Shown: piece after piece, positions 1-5,092 of the stretch | How positions within the stretch are numbered: position 1 is the stretch's first letter | How the letters are laid out: each line of letters begins with the position of its first letter | From: Streptosporangiaceae bacterium | GTDB taxonomy: Bacteria; Actinomycetota; Actinomycetes; Streptosporangiales; Streptosporangiaceae | Direction of reading: 5' to 3' | Assembly (NCBI GenBank): GCA_030040475.1 | Contig: JASHTQ010000396.1 | Span: 1-5,092, forward strand | DNA: 5,092 nt | Notes under the pieces: generated by a model | What the model saw: the letters and a program-made list of their open reading frames with translations, nothing else | Database searches by the model: none | What the model was told of the DNA's origin: nothing | Program-made: the position numbers and the translations under genes

Positions 1-1142
1 AGGGCCTGGCGGAGGTCGTCGATCAGGTCGTCGCAGTCCTCGATGCCCACCGACAGCCTGATCAGGTCCGCAGGGGCTTCCAGCGGCGAGCCCGTGACGG
101 ACGCGTGCGTCATCCGGGCCGGGTGCTCGATCAGCGACTCGACGCCGCCGAGCGACTCGCCGAGGGTGAACAGGCGGGTCCGGCCGCACGCCCGCACCGC
201 CGCTTCCTCCCCGGCCAGCATGCGGAACGACACCATGCCGCCGAACGCGCGCATCTGCTCCAGCGCGGTCTTGTGGCCGGGGTGGGTGGGCAGCCCGGGA
301 TAGAATACCTCGGCGACCGCGGGGTGCTCGGCGAGCATCTGCGCGACCCGCATGGCGTTACGGCTGTGCCGGTCCATCCGTACCGCCAGCGTCTTGATGC
401 CGCGCAGGGTCAGCCACGAGTCGAACGGCCCGGGGACGCCGCCGGTCGCGTTGCGGACGTAGTCCGTCCGGTCGGCAAGTTCCTGGTCGGCGAACACCAC
501 GGCGCCGCCCACCACGTCCGAATGGCCGCCCAGGTACTTAGTGGTCGAGTGGACCACGGCGTCGGCACCCAGGGTGAGCGGCTGCTGCAGGTACGGCGAG
601 GCGAACGTGTTGTCCACCACGAGCATCGCGCCGACCTCGTGCGCGGCCTGGGCCAGGCCTTGTATGTCGGCGATGCTCAGCATCGGGTTGGTCGGCGTCT
701 CGGCCCAGATCACCTTTACCGGCTGGCGCGCCAGATGCTCGCGCACGGCCGGGAGGTCGGACATGGAGACCACGCCGTGGCTCAGCCCCCAGCCGGCCAG
801 CACCCGGGCGAATAGGCGGTACGTACCGCCGTAGGCGTCGTCGGGAATCAGCACGTGATCGCCGGGTGAGCACACCGTCCTGATCAGGCAGTCCTCCGCG
901 GCCATGCCCGAGGCGAAGGCCAGTGCCGCCGGGCCTGCCTCGAGCGCGGCCAGGCACTCCTCCAGCGCGCTCCTGGTCGGGTTGGCGGAGCGGGAGTACT
1001 CGTAGCCGCCGCGCAGGCCGCCCACCCCGTCCTGCTTGAACGTGGACACCTGGTAGATCGGCGGCACGACTGCCCCGGTCAGCGGGTCAGGCTCCTGGCC
1101 CGCGTGGATGGCAAGCGTCTCGAACCCGTCCTGCGTGGTCAT
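1..1142 (-). CDS. metB: Cystathionine gamma-synthase / gamma-lyase, PLP enzyme (3' end cut by window)
   Basis: This is a cytosolic Cys/Met-metabolism PLP enzyme. It either makes cystathionine from an O-acyl-homoserine and cysteine, or cleaves cystathionine to cysteine. The 380 complete codons in the window read without interruption from an ATG at 1142. Family motifs appear in order: YEYSRSANPTR (residues 47-57), SGMAA (78-82), DNTFASPYLQ (177-186, with Asp177 expected to contact the pyridine nitrogen) and HSTTKYLGGHSD, where Lys202 is the expected PLP-binding lysine. A C-terminal GESLGGVESLIEHP stretch is typical of the MetB/CGL group. The frame reaches the window edge at ...DDLRQA, and the family is about 380-390 residues, so only a few codons and the stop are missing. 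The start is supported by AAGAAAGG at 1151-1158, 8 nt upstream. The gene follows cbs after 29 bp, almost certainly in one transcript. Sequence alone does not separate synthase from lyase activity. The cbs partner favours a lyase role in reverse transsulfuration (inference). Confidence 0.95.
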   Translation of the reverse strand, partial: MTTQDGFETLAIHAGQEPDPLTGAVVPPIYQVSTFKQDGVGGLRGGYEYSRSANPTRSALEECLAALEAGPAALAFASGMAAEDCLIRTVCSPGDHVLIPDDAYGGTYRLFARVLAGWGLSHGVVSMSDLPAVREHLARQPVKVIWAETPTNPMLSIADIQGLAQAAHEVGAMLVVDNTFASPYLQQPLTLGADAVVHSTTKYLGGHSDVVGGAVVFADQELADRTDYVRNATGGVPGPFDSWLTLRGIKTLAVRMDRHSRNAMRVAQMLAEHPAVAEVFYPGLPTHPGHKTALEQMRAFGGMVSFRMLAGEEAAVRACGRTRLFTLGESLGGVESLIEHPARMTHASVTGSPLEAPADLIRLSVGIEDCDDLIDDLRQA

Positions 1143-1171
1143 CAAGCACGCCTTTCTTGTCTTCTTATCTG

Positions 1172-2560
1172 TCAGCTGCTGGCGGCCAGGAAGGTCAGCA
1201 CGTCCTGGCGGGTGAGCAGGCCGGACGGCCTGCCGTCCACGTGCACTACCGCGGCGCCTGCCTTCTCCAGCGCGAGCACCGCGCGGGAGACCGGCTCGCC
1301 CGAGCCGACGGTGGGCAGCGGGGGGGACATGTGGCCGCCGACGGGGTCGTTGGGCTTCGCCCGGCCGGTCACCAGGGCGTCGAGAAGGTCGCGCTCGACG
1401 ACGGAGCCGACCACCTCGGCGGCCATTACCGGCGGCTCCTCCTTGACCACGGGGAGCTGCGACACGTCGTACTCGCGGAGCAGCGCGATCGCCGCTGCGA
1501 CCGTCTCCTCCGGGTGGACGTGGACGAGTTCGGGCAGGCTGCGTTCCTTCCTCGCCAGCACGTCGGCGACGAGCGGCTCGGTGGTCTGCGCGGAGAGGAA
1601 GCCGTAGTCGGCCATCCACTCGTCGTTGAAGATCTTGGACAGGTAGCCGCGGCCGCCGTCGGGCAGCAGGACCACGATGACCGCGCTCGGGCCGGCCCCC
1701 GTCTCGGCCGCGGCCGCGACCCGCAGCGCGGCCGCGACCGCGAGGCCGGAGGAGCCGCCGGTCAGCAGCGCCTCCTCACGGGCGAGGCGGCGGGTCATGC
1801 CGAACGACTCGGCGTCGGTCACCGCGATGATCTCGTCGCAGATCGACTTGTCGTAGTTGGCAGGCCAGATGTCCTCGCCGACGCCCTCGACCAGGTAGGG
1901 GCGCCCGGATCCGCCGGAGTAGACAGATCCCTCGGGGTCGGCGCCGATCACCTGGACCGCGCCGCCCGACACCTGCTTCAGGTACCGCCCGGTGCCGGAG
2001 ATCGTGCCGCCGGTGCCGATGCCCGCCACGAAGTGGGTGACGGTCCCGTCCGTCTGCGCCCAGATCTCCGGGCCCGTCGTCGCGAAGTGCGAGGCCGGGT
2101 TCTCCGGGTTCGCGTACTGGTTGGGCTGCCAGCCGCCGGGTATCTCGGCCGCCATCCGCCGCGCGACGCTGTAGTAGGAGTCGGGGTGATCGGGTGCCAC
2201 CGTGCCCGGGCAGACCACGACCTCGGCGCCGTACGCGCGCAGCACGCTGATCTTGTCCTGGGCGACCTTGTCGGGGCAGACGAAGACGCACCGGTAGCCG
2301 CGTTCCGCCGCGACTATCGCCAGTCCCACGCCGGTGTTCCCCGAGGTCGGCTCCACGATCGTGCCGCCTGGCTTGAGCTCTCCCGACGCCTCGGCGGCCG
2401 CGATCATCCGCAGCGCGATGCGGTCCTTGACCGAGCCGCCTGGGTTGAGGTATTCCACCTTGGCGAGCACCGTGGAGCTGCCGAGCCCCCGGGTGACCGA
2501 CCGCAGCCGGACCAGCGGGGTGTTCCCCACCAGCCCGCTGAGCGAGTCATAGACCTGCAT
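1172..2560 (-). CDS. cbs: Cystathionine beta-synthase (PLP domain plus C-terminal CBS-domain pair)
   Basis: This enzyme condenses homocysteine with serine (or O-acetylserine) to give cystathionine, the first step of reverse transsulfuration, in the cytosol. The 462-residue protein has a fold-type II PLP domain at about 5-322. It contains GNTPLVRL (12-19), NPGGSVKDR with the PLP lysine at Lys45, the TSGNTG asparagine loop (72-77), the GTGGT phosphate-binding loop (182-186), GGSSG (268-272) and LPDGGRGYLSK (299-309). A tandem CBS (Bateman) module follows: repeat 1 at about 330-396 (DVSQLPVV, VVERDLLDAL) and repeat 2 at about 405-460 (HMSPPLPTV, GLLTRQDVLTFL). This module distinguishes it from CysK/CysM, which end after the PLP domain. 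Like other bacterial forms it lacks the N-terminal haem region of animal CBS. The length matches the actinobacterial family (about 460). The ATG start has AGAGAGGA at 2566-2573, 5 nt upstream. It is the first gene of the operon with metB, and the Bateman module suggests allosteric control by an adenosyl ligand (inference). Confidence 0.96.
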   Translation of the reverse strand: MQVYDSLSGLVGNTPLVRLRSVTRGLGSSTVLAKVEYLNPGGSVKDRIALRMIAAAEASGELKPGGTIVEPTSGNTGVGLAIVAAERGYRCVFVCPDKVAQDKISVLRAYGAEVVVCPGTVAPDHPDSYYSVARRMAAEIPGGWQPNQYANPENPASHFATTGPEIWAQTDGTVTHFVAGIGTGGTISGTGRYLKQVSGGAVQVIGADPEGSVYSGGSGRPYLVEGVGEDIWPANYDKSICDEIIAVTDAESFGMTRRLAREEALLTGGSSGLAVAAALRVAAAAETGAGPSAVIVVLLPDGGRGYLSKIFNDEWMADYGFLSAQTTEPLVADVLARKERSLPELVHVHPEETVAAAIALLREYDVSQLPVVKEEPPVMAAEVVGSVVERDLLDALVTGRAKPNDPVGGHMSPPLPTVGSGEPVSRAVLALEKAGAAVVHVDGRPSGLLTRQDVLTFLAASS

Positions 2561-2611
2561 GGCTGTCCTCTCTTAGTCTGGGATGAACCTTACGCGAGGA
2601 GGCCGGTGCAG
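2561..2611. promoter_or_regulatory. Divergent intergenic region carrying promoters for cbs-metB and the thiolase
   Basis: Only 51 bp separate the two divergent start codons, so both promoters must sit here or reach into the opposite coding region. For the plus strand, TAGTCT (2574-2579) fits the TANNNT pattern of a -10 box. TAGACC (2550-2555), 18 bp upstream inside cbs, matches 4 of 6 bases of TTGACA. For the minus strand, TAAGGT (complement of 2587-2592) fits TANNNT, but no good -35 box is seen. I see no riboswitch or long leader, which the space would not allow. The presence of promoters is a strong inference from the divergent layout. The exact boxes are guesses. Confidence 0.4.
2596..2602 (+). 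promoter_or_regulatory. Strong Shine-Dalgarno site of the thiolase gene
   Basis: GAGGAGG lies 9 nt before the ATG at 2612. It decides the start. The frame is open far upstream through antisense cbs and metB, and an in-frame GTG at 2606 is only 3 nt from this site, too close for normal initiation. Confidence 0.8.
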
Positions 2612-3832
2612 ATGCCCGAAGCTGTGATCGTCGCGACCGCGCGGTCGCCGATAGGCCGTGCGTTCAAGGGCTCGCTCACCGCGATACGCCCGGACGATCT
2701 TGCTGCCCAGATGGTCGCGGCGGCGCTGGCGAAGGTGCCGCAGCTCGACCCGGCCGACATCGGCGACCTTATAGTGGGCTGCGGGCTGCCGGGCGGCGAG
2801 CAGGGATTCAACATGGCCCGGGTGGTCGCCGTCCTGCTCGGGCACGATCACCTGCCCGGCACCACCGTCAACAGGTACTGCTCGTCGTCGCTGCAGACCA
2901 CCCGGATGGCGTTCCACGCGATCAAGGCGGGCGAGGGCGACGTGTTCGTTTCCGCCGGGGTCGAGTGCGTGAGCAGGTTCGTCAAGGGCAGCAGCGATTC
3001 CCTGCCTGACACGCAGAACCCCGTGTTCTCCGAGGCCCAGCAGCGTGCCGAGAAGGCGGCCGCGGGCGGCACCGGGGTGTGGCACGACCCGCGCTCGGAC
3101 GGGGAGCTGCCCGACGTCTACATCGCGATGGGCCAGACCGCGGAGAACGTGGCCGGGCTGCGCGGCGTCACCCGCCTGGAGCAGGACGAGTTCGGCGTGC
3201 GGTCGCAGAACCTGGCGGAGAAGGCTCTGGCCGATGGCTTCTGGCAGCGGGAGATCACGCCGGTGACGCTGCCCGACGGCACGGTGGTCAGCGCCGACGA
3301 CGGGCCGCGGGCCGGGACCACGCTGGAGAAGGTGGCCGCGCTGCAGCCCGTCTTCCGTCCCGACGGAACGGTGACCGCGGGGAACTGCTGTCCGCTGAAC
3401 GACGGGGCCGCCGCGGTCGTCGTGATGAGCGACGTCAAGGCCGCCGAGCTCGGCATCACGCCGCTGGCGCGGATCGTGTCCTCGGGGGTGAGCGCGCTGT
3501 CGCCCGAGATCATGGGGCTCGGGCCGGTCGCGGCGTCCCGGCAGGCGCTGGGCCGGGCCGGGATGGCGATCGCCGACATCGACCTGGTGGAGATCAACGA
3601 GGCGTTCGCGGCGCAGGTCATCCCGTCCTACACCGATCTCGGCATCGACCTCGCCAAGCTCAACGTGAACGGGGGGGCGATCGCTGTCGGGCACCCGTTC
3701 GGCATGACCGGGGCACGTATCACCACGACCCTGCTGAACAGCCTGCAGTTCCACGACGCGACCACGGGCCTGGAAACCATGTGCGTGGGCGGCGGCCAAG
3801 GCATGGCGATGATCTTTGAACGGCTCAGTTAA
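2612..3832 (+). CDS. Thiolase family acetyl-CoA acyltransferase (FadA3-like)
   Basis: This is a thiolase that cleaves 3-ketoacyl-CoA with CoA, or condenses two acyl-CoAs in reverse, as in beta-oxidation or acetoacetyl-CoA metabolism. It is cytosolic. The 406-residue protein has the usual length and two-domain layout. The nucleophile Cys90 sits in NRYCSSSLQT (87-96), the NEAF motif at 329-332 (Asn329), the catalytic His361 in GHPFGMTGAR (360-369), and the second catalytic cysteine Cys391 in CVGGGQGMA (391-399). The N-terminus, EAVIVATARSPIGRAFKGS, is classic thiolase. All key residues are present, so it should be active. It is transcribed divergently from cbs. In Mycobacterium tuberculosis, fadA3 (about 405 aa) lies near cbs and metB, as I recall, so this may be a conserved actinobacterial neighbourhood rather than a functional link. 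Chain-length specificity cannot be read from the sequence, so no symbol is given. Confidence 0.95.
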   Translation: MPEAVIVATARSPIGRAFKGSLTAIRPDDLAAQMVAAALAKVPQLDPADIGDLIVGCGLPGGEQGFNMARVVAVLLGHDHLPGTTVNRYCSSSLQTTRMAFHAIKAGEGDVFVSAGVECVSRFVKGSSDSLPDTQNPVFSEAQQRAEKAAAGGTGVWHDPRSDGELPDVYIAMGQTAENVAGLRGVTRLEQDEFGVRSQNLAEKALADGFWQREITPVTLPDGTVVSADDGPRAGTTLEKVAALQPVFRPDGTVTAGNCCPLNDGAAAVVVMSDVKAAELGITPLARIVSSGVSALSPEIMGLGPVAASRQALGRAGMAIADIDLVEINEAFAAQVIPSYTDLGIDLAKLNVNGGAIAVGHPFGMTGARITTTLLNSLQFHDATTGLETMCVGGGQGMAMIFERLS

Positions 3833-3900
3833 ATTCGGGTAACGCCGGGGGGTTGCCAGGCAGGCTCCGGTAGTGCAGTCTCAGGACAAGAGGAGATCTC

Positions 3901-3948
3901 ATGGAGGTGCCAGTTGTCGCTGATCCACTCACCGCATCTGCACAGTAG
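3901..3948 (+). other. Possible 15-codon leader ORF overlapping the next gene's start
   Basis: An ATG at 3901 is preceded at 5 nt by AGGAG (3891-3895). It opens a frame encoding MEVPVVADPLTASAQ and stops at TAG (3946-3948). The frame contains the ribosome binding site and TTG start of the DUF4287-like gene and overlaps it by 35 nt in another frame. It could be a translated leader or uORF that couples translation into the downstream gene, or a chance ATG behind a purine run. No homologue is recognised. Confidence 0.25.
3903..3907 (+). promoter_or_regulatory. Shine-Dalgarno site selecting the TTG start of the DUF4287-like gene
   Basis: GGAGG lies 6 nt before TTG at 3914, ideal spacing. In this frame there is no ATG or GTG codon between the thiolase stop and 3914, so this site supports the rare TTG start. 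Confidence 0.6.
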
Positions 3949-4147
3949 CCTCATCGCGCGCATTCCGGTCGTAACCGGACGCGACCTTGCTGAGTGGTTC
4001 AGCCGTCTTGAATCTGGCCCCGCGTTCCTGCGCCGCGAGGAGCGCGCGCACTGGCTGGCCGACGACGCCGGCATCTCCCATGGCTACGCCTACGCGATCG
4101 TGCACGAGTACGAGATGCGTCGGCGCCTGCGCCTAAACGGCGCCTGA
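3914..4147 (+). CDS. Small DUF4287-like protein, function unknown
   Basis: This 77-residue soluble protein has no signal peptide or membrane segment. The core, TGRDLAEWFSRL (21-32), REERAHWLADDAG (41-53) and ISHGYAYAIVHEYE (54-67), resembles the DUF4287 family: a T-G-(K/R)-x-x-x-x-(W/F) start, a central 'E-x-x-x-W-L' helix and a 'G-x-x-x-G-x-A-x-A' ending. Here the ending reads as HGYAYAIV. DUF4287 proteins are small and uncharacterised, so no role is assigned. The C-terminus is basic (MRRRLRLNGA). The start is TTG at 3914, backed by GGAGG at 3903-3907. The first 18 residues or so are poorly conserved in appearance, and the true start is slightly uncertain because of the overlapping ATG frame at 3901. 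The gap to the thiolase is 81 bp on the same strand. It could be cotranscribed, but the distance and the metabolic mismatch suggest independence. Confidence 0.72.
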   Translation: MSLIHSPHLHSSLIARIPVVTGRDLAEWFSRLESGPAFLRREERAHWLADDAGISHGYAYAIVHEYEMRRRLRLNGA

Positions 4148-4154
4148 CCGGCGC

Positions 4155-4192
4155 CCGACCGGATCAATCGCCGCGCGCGGTCTGGTCGGTTT
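4155..4192 (+). terminator. Weak candidate terminator after the DUF4287-like gene
   Basis: CCGACC (4155-4160) pairs with GGTCGG (4184-4189), and only TTT follows. The 23-nt loop contains the self-complementary CCGCGCGCGG (4171-4180), which could form an inner hairpin. It sits 7 nt after the stop codon. The T-run is too short for confidence, as is common in high-GC genomes. A second hairpin, GGCGCC-TGACC-GGCGCC (4139-4155), overlaps the stop. Confidence 0.22.
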
Positions 4193-4319
4193 GCCTTCCC
4201 GCTGGTCACGGGGTTTCTCGGGTTACCCGCGTACCGGTTCTGCGGCAAGTGCCTCCTCCGCAATGCCGTGCGGTGCCGCACTCTGCCCGGCCCAATCGGA
4301 TAGCCGCGGAAACCAGGAG

Positions 4320-4363
4320 CCGACATATCAGGATTTAACAGACTATGCAGACTTATATGTCGG
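4320..4363. repeat. AT-rich inverted repeat with internal direct repeat
   Basis: CCGACATAT (4320-4328) is matched perfectly by ATATGTCGG (4355-4363), with 26 bp between. Inside, CAGACTATG (4339-4347) is followed directly by CAGACTTAT (4348-4356), a 9-bp direct repeat with two mismatches. TATAAA begins at 4364 and TTAACA lies at 4335-4340, but their 23-bp spacing is too long for a normal promoter. It could be an operator, a recombination site, an RNA hairpin or a remnant of inserted DNA. No choice can be made from the sequence. Confidence 0.5.
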
Positions 4364-4524
4364 TATAAACTCTCGCGAACGGCTGCAGCCAGCCTCTCGG
4401 TGCGATAGTACGCGAAGAAGCCAGCCGGGCGGGCTGAGGCGAACCGGGCGTGAATCTTTGGGCCCGATGTTTCAGGTGGGACTGTCTTAGCCAATCGAGC
4501 TTACTGACCTGGGACTTTTGTGAG

Positions 4525-4598
4525 TGCCCCCGGTCGGAGTCGAACCGACACTGGGGACCCTTTTAGGGGGCCGGCCTCTTCCCTTGGGCTACGGGGGC
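4525..4598 (-). tRNA. tRNA-like gene, anticodon position reads UAA (atypical loop)
   Basis: The minus strand folds as a class I cloverleaf of 74 nt without CCA. The acceptor stem is GCCCCCG with CGGGGGC, and the discriminator is A. The D arm has three pairs (GCC with GGC) plus a C-A mismatch. The anticodon stem is GGCCC with GGGUC (one G-U pair). The variable loop is 6 nt (CCCAGU). The T arm is GTCGG-TTCGACT-CCGAC, with a canonical TTCGA loop. The 7-nt anticodon loop reads CCUAAAA, placing UAA at positions 34-36, nominally a UUA (Leu) reader. Two things do not fit a normal tRNA-Leu. Position 33 is C instead of the nearly invariant U, and there is no long variable arm. Shifting the frame by one or two bases to give U33 or a CCU anticodon breaks the stem. 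It may be a diverged tRNA, a decayed one, or one with a special role. CCA is not encoded. The UdgB fragment lies upstream on the same strand. Confidence 0.72.
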
Positions 4599-4729
4599 GG
4601 CCCCATAATACCGCTCACGCAATTGCTTAGCCGAGCGGTAACAAAGACCTCTTCGCATAATTTTGCACATGCAGGTCGCCGTTTTCGGGGAGAAATGCAG
4701 AGCGTAGTTAATTACATGATCGACATTAC
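4599..4729. other. AT-rich intergenic region between udgB and the tRNA
   Basis: This 131-bp stretch is clearly lower in GC than the neighbouring genes. Apart from the tRNA promoter at its left side it holds only small features: TGCACATGCA (4664-4673) and the palindrome-rich GTTAATTAC (about 4707-4715). A 12-codon plus-strand frame (4695-4733) with GGGGAG upstream is too short to support. No terminator with a T-run is visible for the glycosylase gene. Confidence 0.4.
4605..4640 (-). promoter_or_regulatory. Promoter-like site of the tRNA with overlapping inverted repeat
   Basis: On the minus strand, TATTAT (complement of 4605-4610) is a good -10 box ending 6 nt before the first tRNA base, so transcription would start at or very near the tRNA 5' end. 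No clear -35 box is found at 17-19 bp. Overlapping the -10 box and its upstream side is a perfect 8-bp inverted repeat, TACCGCTC (4609-4616) and GAGCGGTA (4633-4640). Between the arms lies the palindrome GCAATTGC (4619-4626). An operator role is possible but inferred only from position. Confidence 0.4.
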
Positions 4730-5092
4730 TTAAGGTAACCGGACGGGTGCGCCCGGACCATCGAGTCCCGCCTGCGTCCGGACCCGAGTGAATACTGCAT
4801 CCAACATTCCCGCAGTGACGCGGCCGGTGAACGTGTTCTGCTGGCTCGGGTGATAGCAGCCGACGAGCAGTACGCTTTCCCGCCCGCCGTCCTCTCGCGC
4901 GCCGCTCTCCCGCGCGCCGCTCTCCAGGCGGACCTCGGCGCCGTGACCGAAGGCCGGTCGCGGTCGCGGCAGCGCGAATCCGCATTTGCCCAGCACCGGC
5001 CACATCGCCTGCCAGGCAAAACCGCCGAGGCATACGATAACGCGGAGGTCGGTGGCCACCAGTCGGAGTTCGGCGATCAACCATGGCGCGCA
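4730..5092 (-). CDS. udgB: Family 5 uracil-DNA glycosylase, C-terminal part (5' end outside window)
   Basis: This enzyme excises uracil, and in this family also other deaminated purines, from DNA in base-excision repair. The visible 120 residues begin at the window edge as CAPWLIAEL and end at TAA (4730-4732). Family 5 hallmarks are the beta-strand VIVCLGGFAWQA (18-29), FGHGAEV (48-54) and the active-site motif GCYHPSQQNTFTGR (78-91), with HPS at 81-83. The first cysteine, before APWL, occupies the place of the last iron-sulfur ligand in family 4/5 enzymes. The N-terminal catalytic motif and the other cysteines would lie beyond the right edge. Full-length relatives are about 250-300 residues, so roughly 40% is seen. 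A TTG at 5080 is in frame but lies inside the conserved domain and is not the start. An unusual feature is a pentapeptide repeat ESGAR-ESGAR-EDGGR (57-71) in the loop before the active-site motif. Family 5 rather than 4 is chosen from the HPSQQNTFTG form. Confidence 0.9.
   Translation of the reverse strand, partial: CAPWLIAELRLVATDLRVIVCLGGFAWQAMWPVLGKCGFALPRPRPAFGHGAEVRLESGARESGAREDGGRESVLLVGCYHPSQQNTFTGRVTAGMLDAVFTRVRTQAGLDGPGAPVRLP
4881..4925. repeat. 15-bp tandem repeat inside udgB
   Basis: Two perfect copies of CGCGCGCCGCTCTCC lie head to tail (4896-4910 and 4911-4925). A degenerate third copy at 4881-4895 matches 11 of 15 bases. The unit is a multiple of three and keeps the frame, encoding ESGAR, ESGAR and EDGGR on the minus strand. 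It looks like replication-slippage expansion of a surface loop. Confidence 0.85.

Larger units (their letters stand above)
4148..4524. other. Non-coding stretch, 377 bp
   Basis: I find no convincing gene here. Frames of about 100-134 codons on either strand begin at TTG without a ribosome binding site, have compositionally odd products, and one is antisense to the DUF4287-like gene. The left half is GC-rich with short hairpins. The middle (about 4320-4375) is a distinctly AT-rich island holding a 9-bp inverted repeat. The right end lies just downstream of the tRNA 3' end and has no obvious T-run terminator. Confidence 0.55.

Noticed and set aside
105..815. 236-codon plus-strand frame opposite metB
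   Set aside because: It is a compositional shadow. The minus strand encodes a complete PLP enzyme over the same bases.
1157..2611. Plus-strand open frame running antisense through metB and cbs into the thiolase, giving an apparent 891-residue product
   Set aside because: Only the part from 2612 has thiolase motifs and a ribosome site. The upstream part is low-complexity Arg/Gly/His/Asp-rich translation typical of antisense high-GC DNA, opposite two well-supported genes.
2573..3799. 408-codon minus-strand frame opposite the thiolase
   Set aside because: Its product is His/Arg/Gly-rich with no recognisable domain, and the plus strand carries every thiolase catalytic residue.
3838..3857. Hairpin GGTAAC / GTTGCC after the thiolase stop as a terminator
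   Set aside because: The stem is six pairs with one wobble and no T-run follows, too weak to call.
4191..4490. 99-codon plus-strand frame in the non-coding stretch
   Set aside because: It has a TTG start without a ribosome site, Ser/Arg-rich composition and no motif. It runs through the inverted repeat.
4090..4494. 134-codon minus-strand frame in the non-coding stretch
   Set aside because: It has a TTG start with no ribosome site, an Arg/Pro-rich product and no recognised family, and its end is antisense to the DUF4287-like gene.
4525..4598. Assignment of the tRNA as tRNA-Arg(CCU), because its acceptor stem and 'CCUAA' resemble actinobacterial tRNA-Arg
   Set aside because: Placing CCU at positions 34-36 leaves at most two of five anticodon-stem pairs, while the UAA placement gives five.
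4524..4733. 69-codon plus-strand frame beginning PPVGVEPTLG
   Set aside because: It is the antisense reading of the tRNA. The GVEPT string is the usual false translation of a T arm.
4695..4733. 12-codon plus-strand frame with GGGGAG upstream
   Set aside because: The spacing to the ATG is only about 3 nt, the product is tiny and it ends inside the antisense stop region of udgB. Nothing supports translation.

Overview
The window is GC-rich chromosomal DNA with ordinary bacterial gene spacing, strong purine-rich Shine-Dalgarno sites and long spurious antisense reading frames. This points to a high-GC actinobacterium. The gene set fits too: a mycobacterial/streptomycete-type cystathionine beta-synthase beside a cystathionine gamma-synthase/lyase, a FadA3-like thiolase and a family 5 uracil-DNA glycosylase. 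No genus is assigned.

Layout. Positions 1-2560 hold a two-gene operon on the minus strand, cbs followed after 29 bp by metB, which runs off the left edge by only a few codons. Together the enzymes can move sulfur from homocysteine to cysteine through cystathionine. A 51-bp divergent promoter region (2561-2611) separates it from a plus-strand thiolase (2612-3832). A small plus-strand gene for a DUF4287-like protein follows at 3914-4147. It starts at TTG inside a possible 15-codon leader frame that has its own ribosome binding site. Positions 4148-4524 carry no convincing gene, only weak hairpins and an AT-rich 9-bp inverted repeat. A minus-strand tRNA gene with an unusual anticodon loop lies at 4525-4598, behind a promoter-like stretch overlapped by an 8-bp inverted repeat. 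The right end (4730-5092, minus strand) is the C-terminal part of a family 5 uracil-DNA glycosylase with a short in-frame repeat expansion.

Most of the window is housekeeping metabolism and DNA repair, and I see no undescribed multi-gene system. The parts worth a second look are the tRNA (pairing places UAA at the anticodon, with C instead of U at position 33), the nested start of the DUF4287-like gene, the two inverted repeats between 4320 and 4640, and the repeat expansion in the glycosylase.
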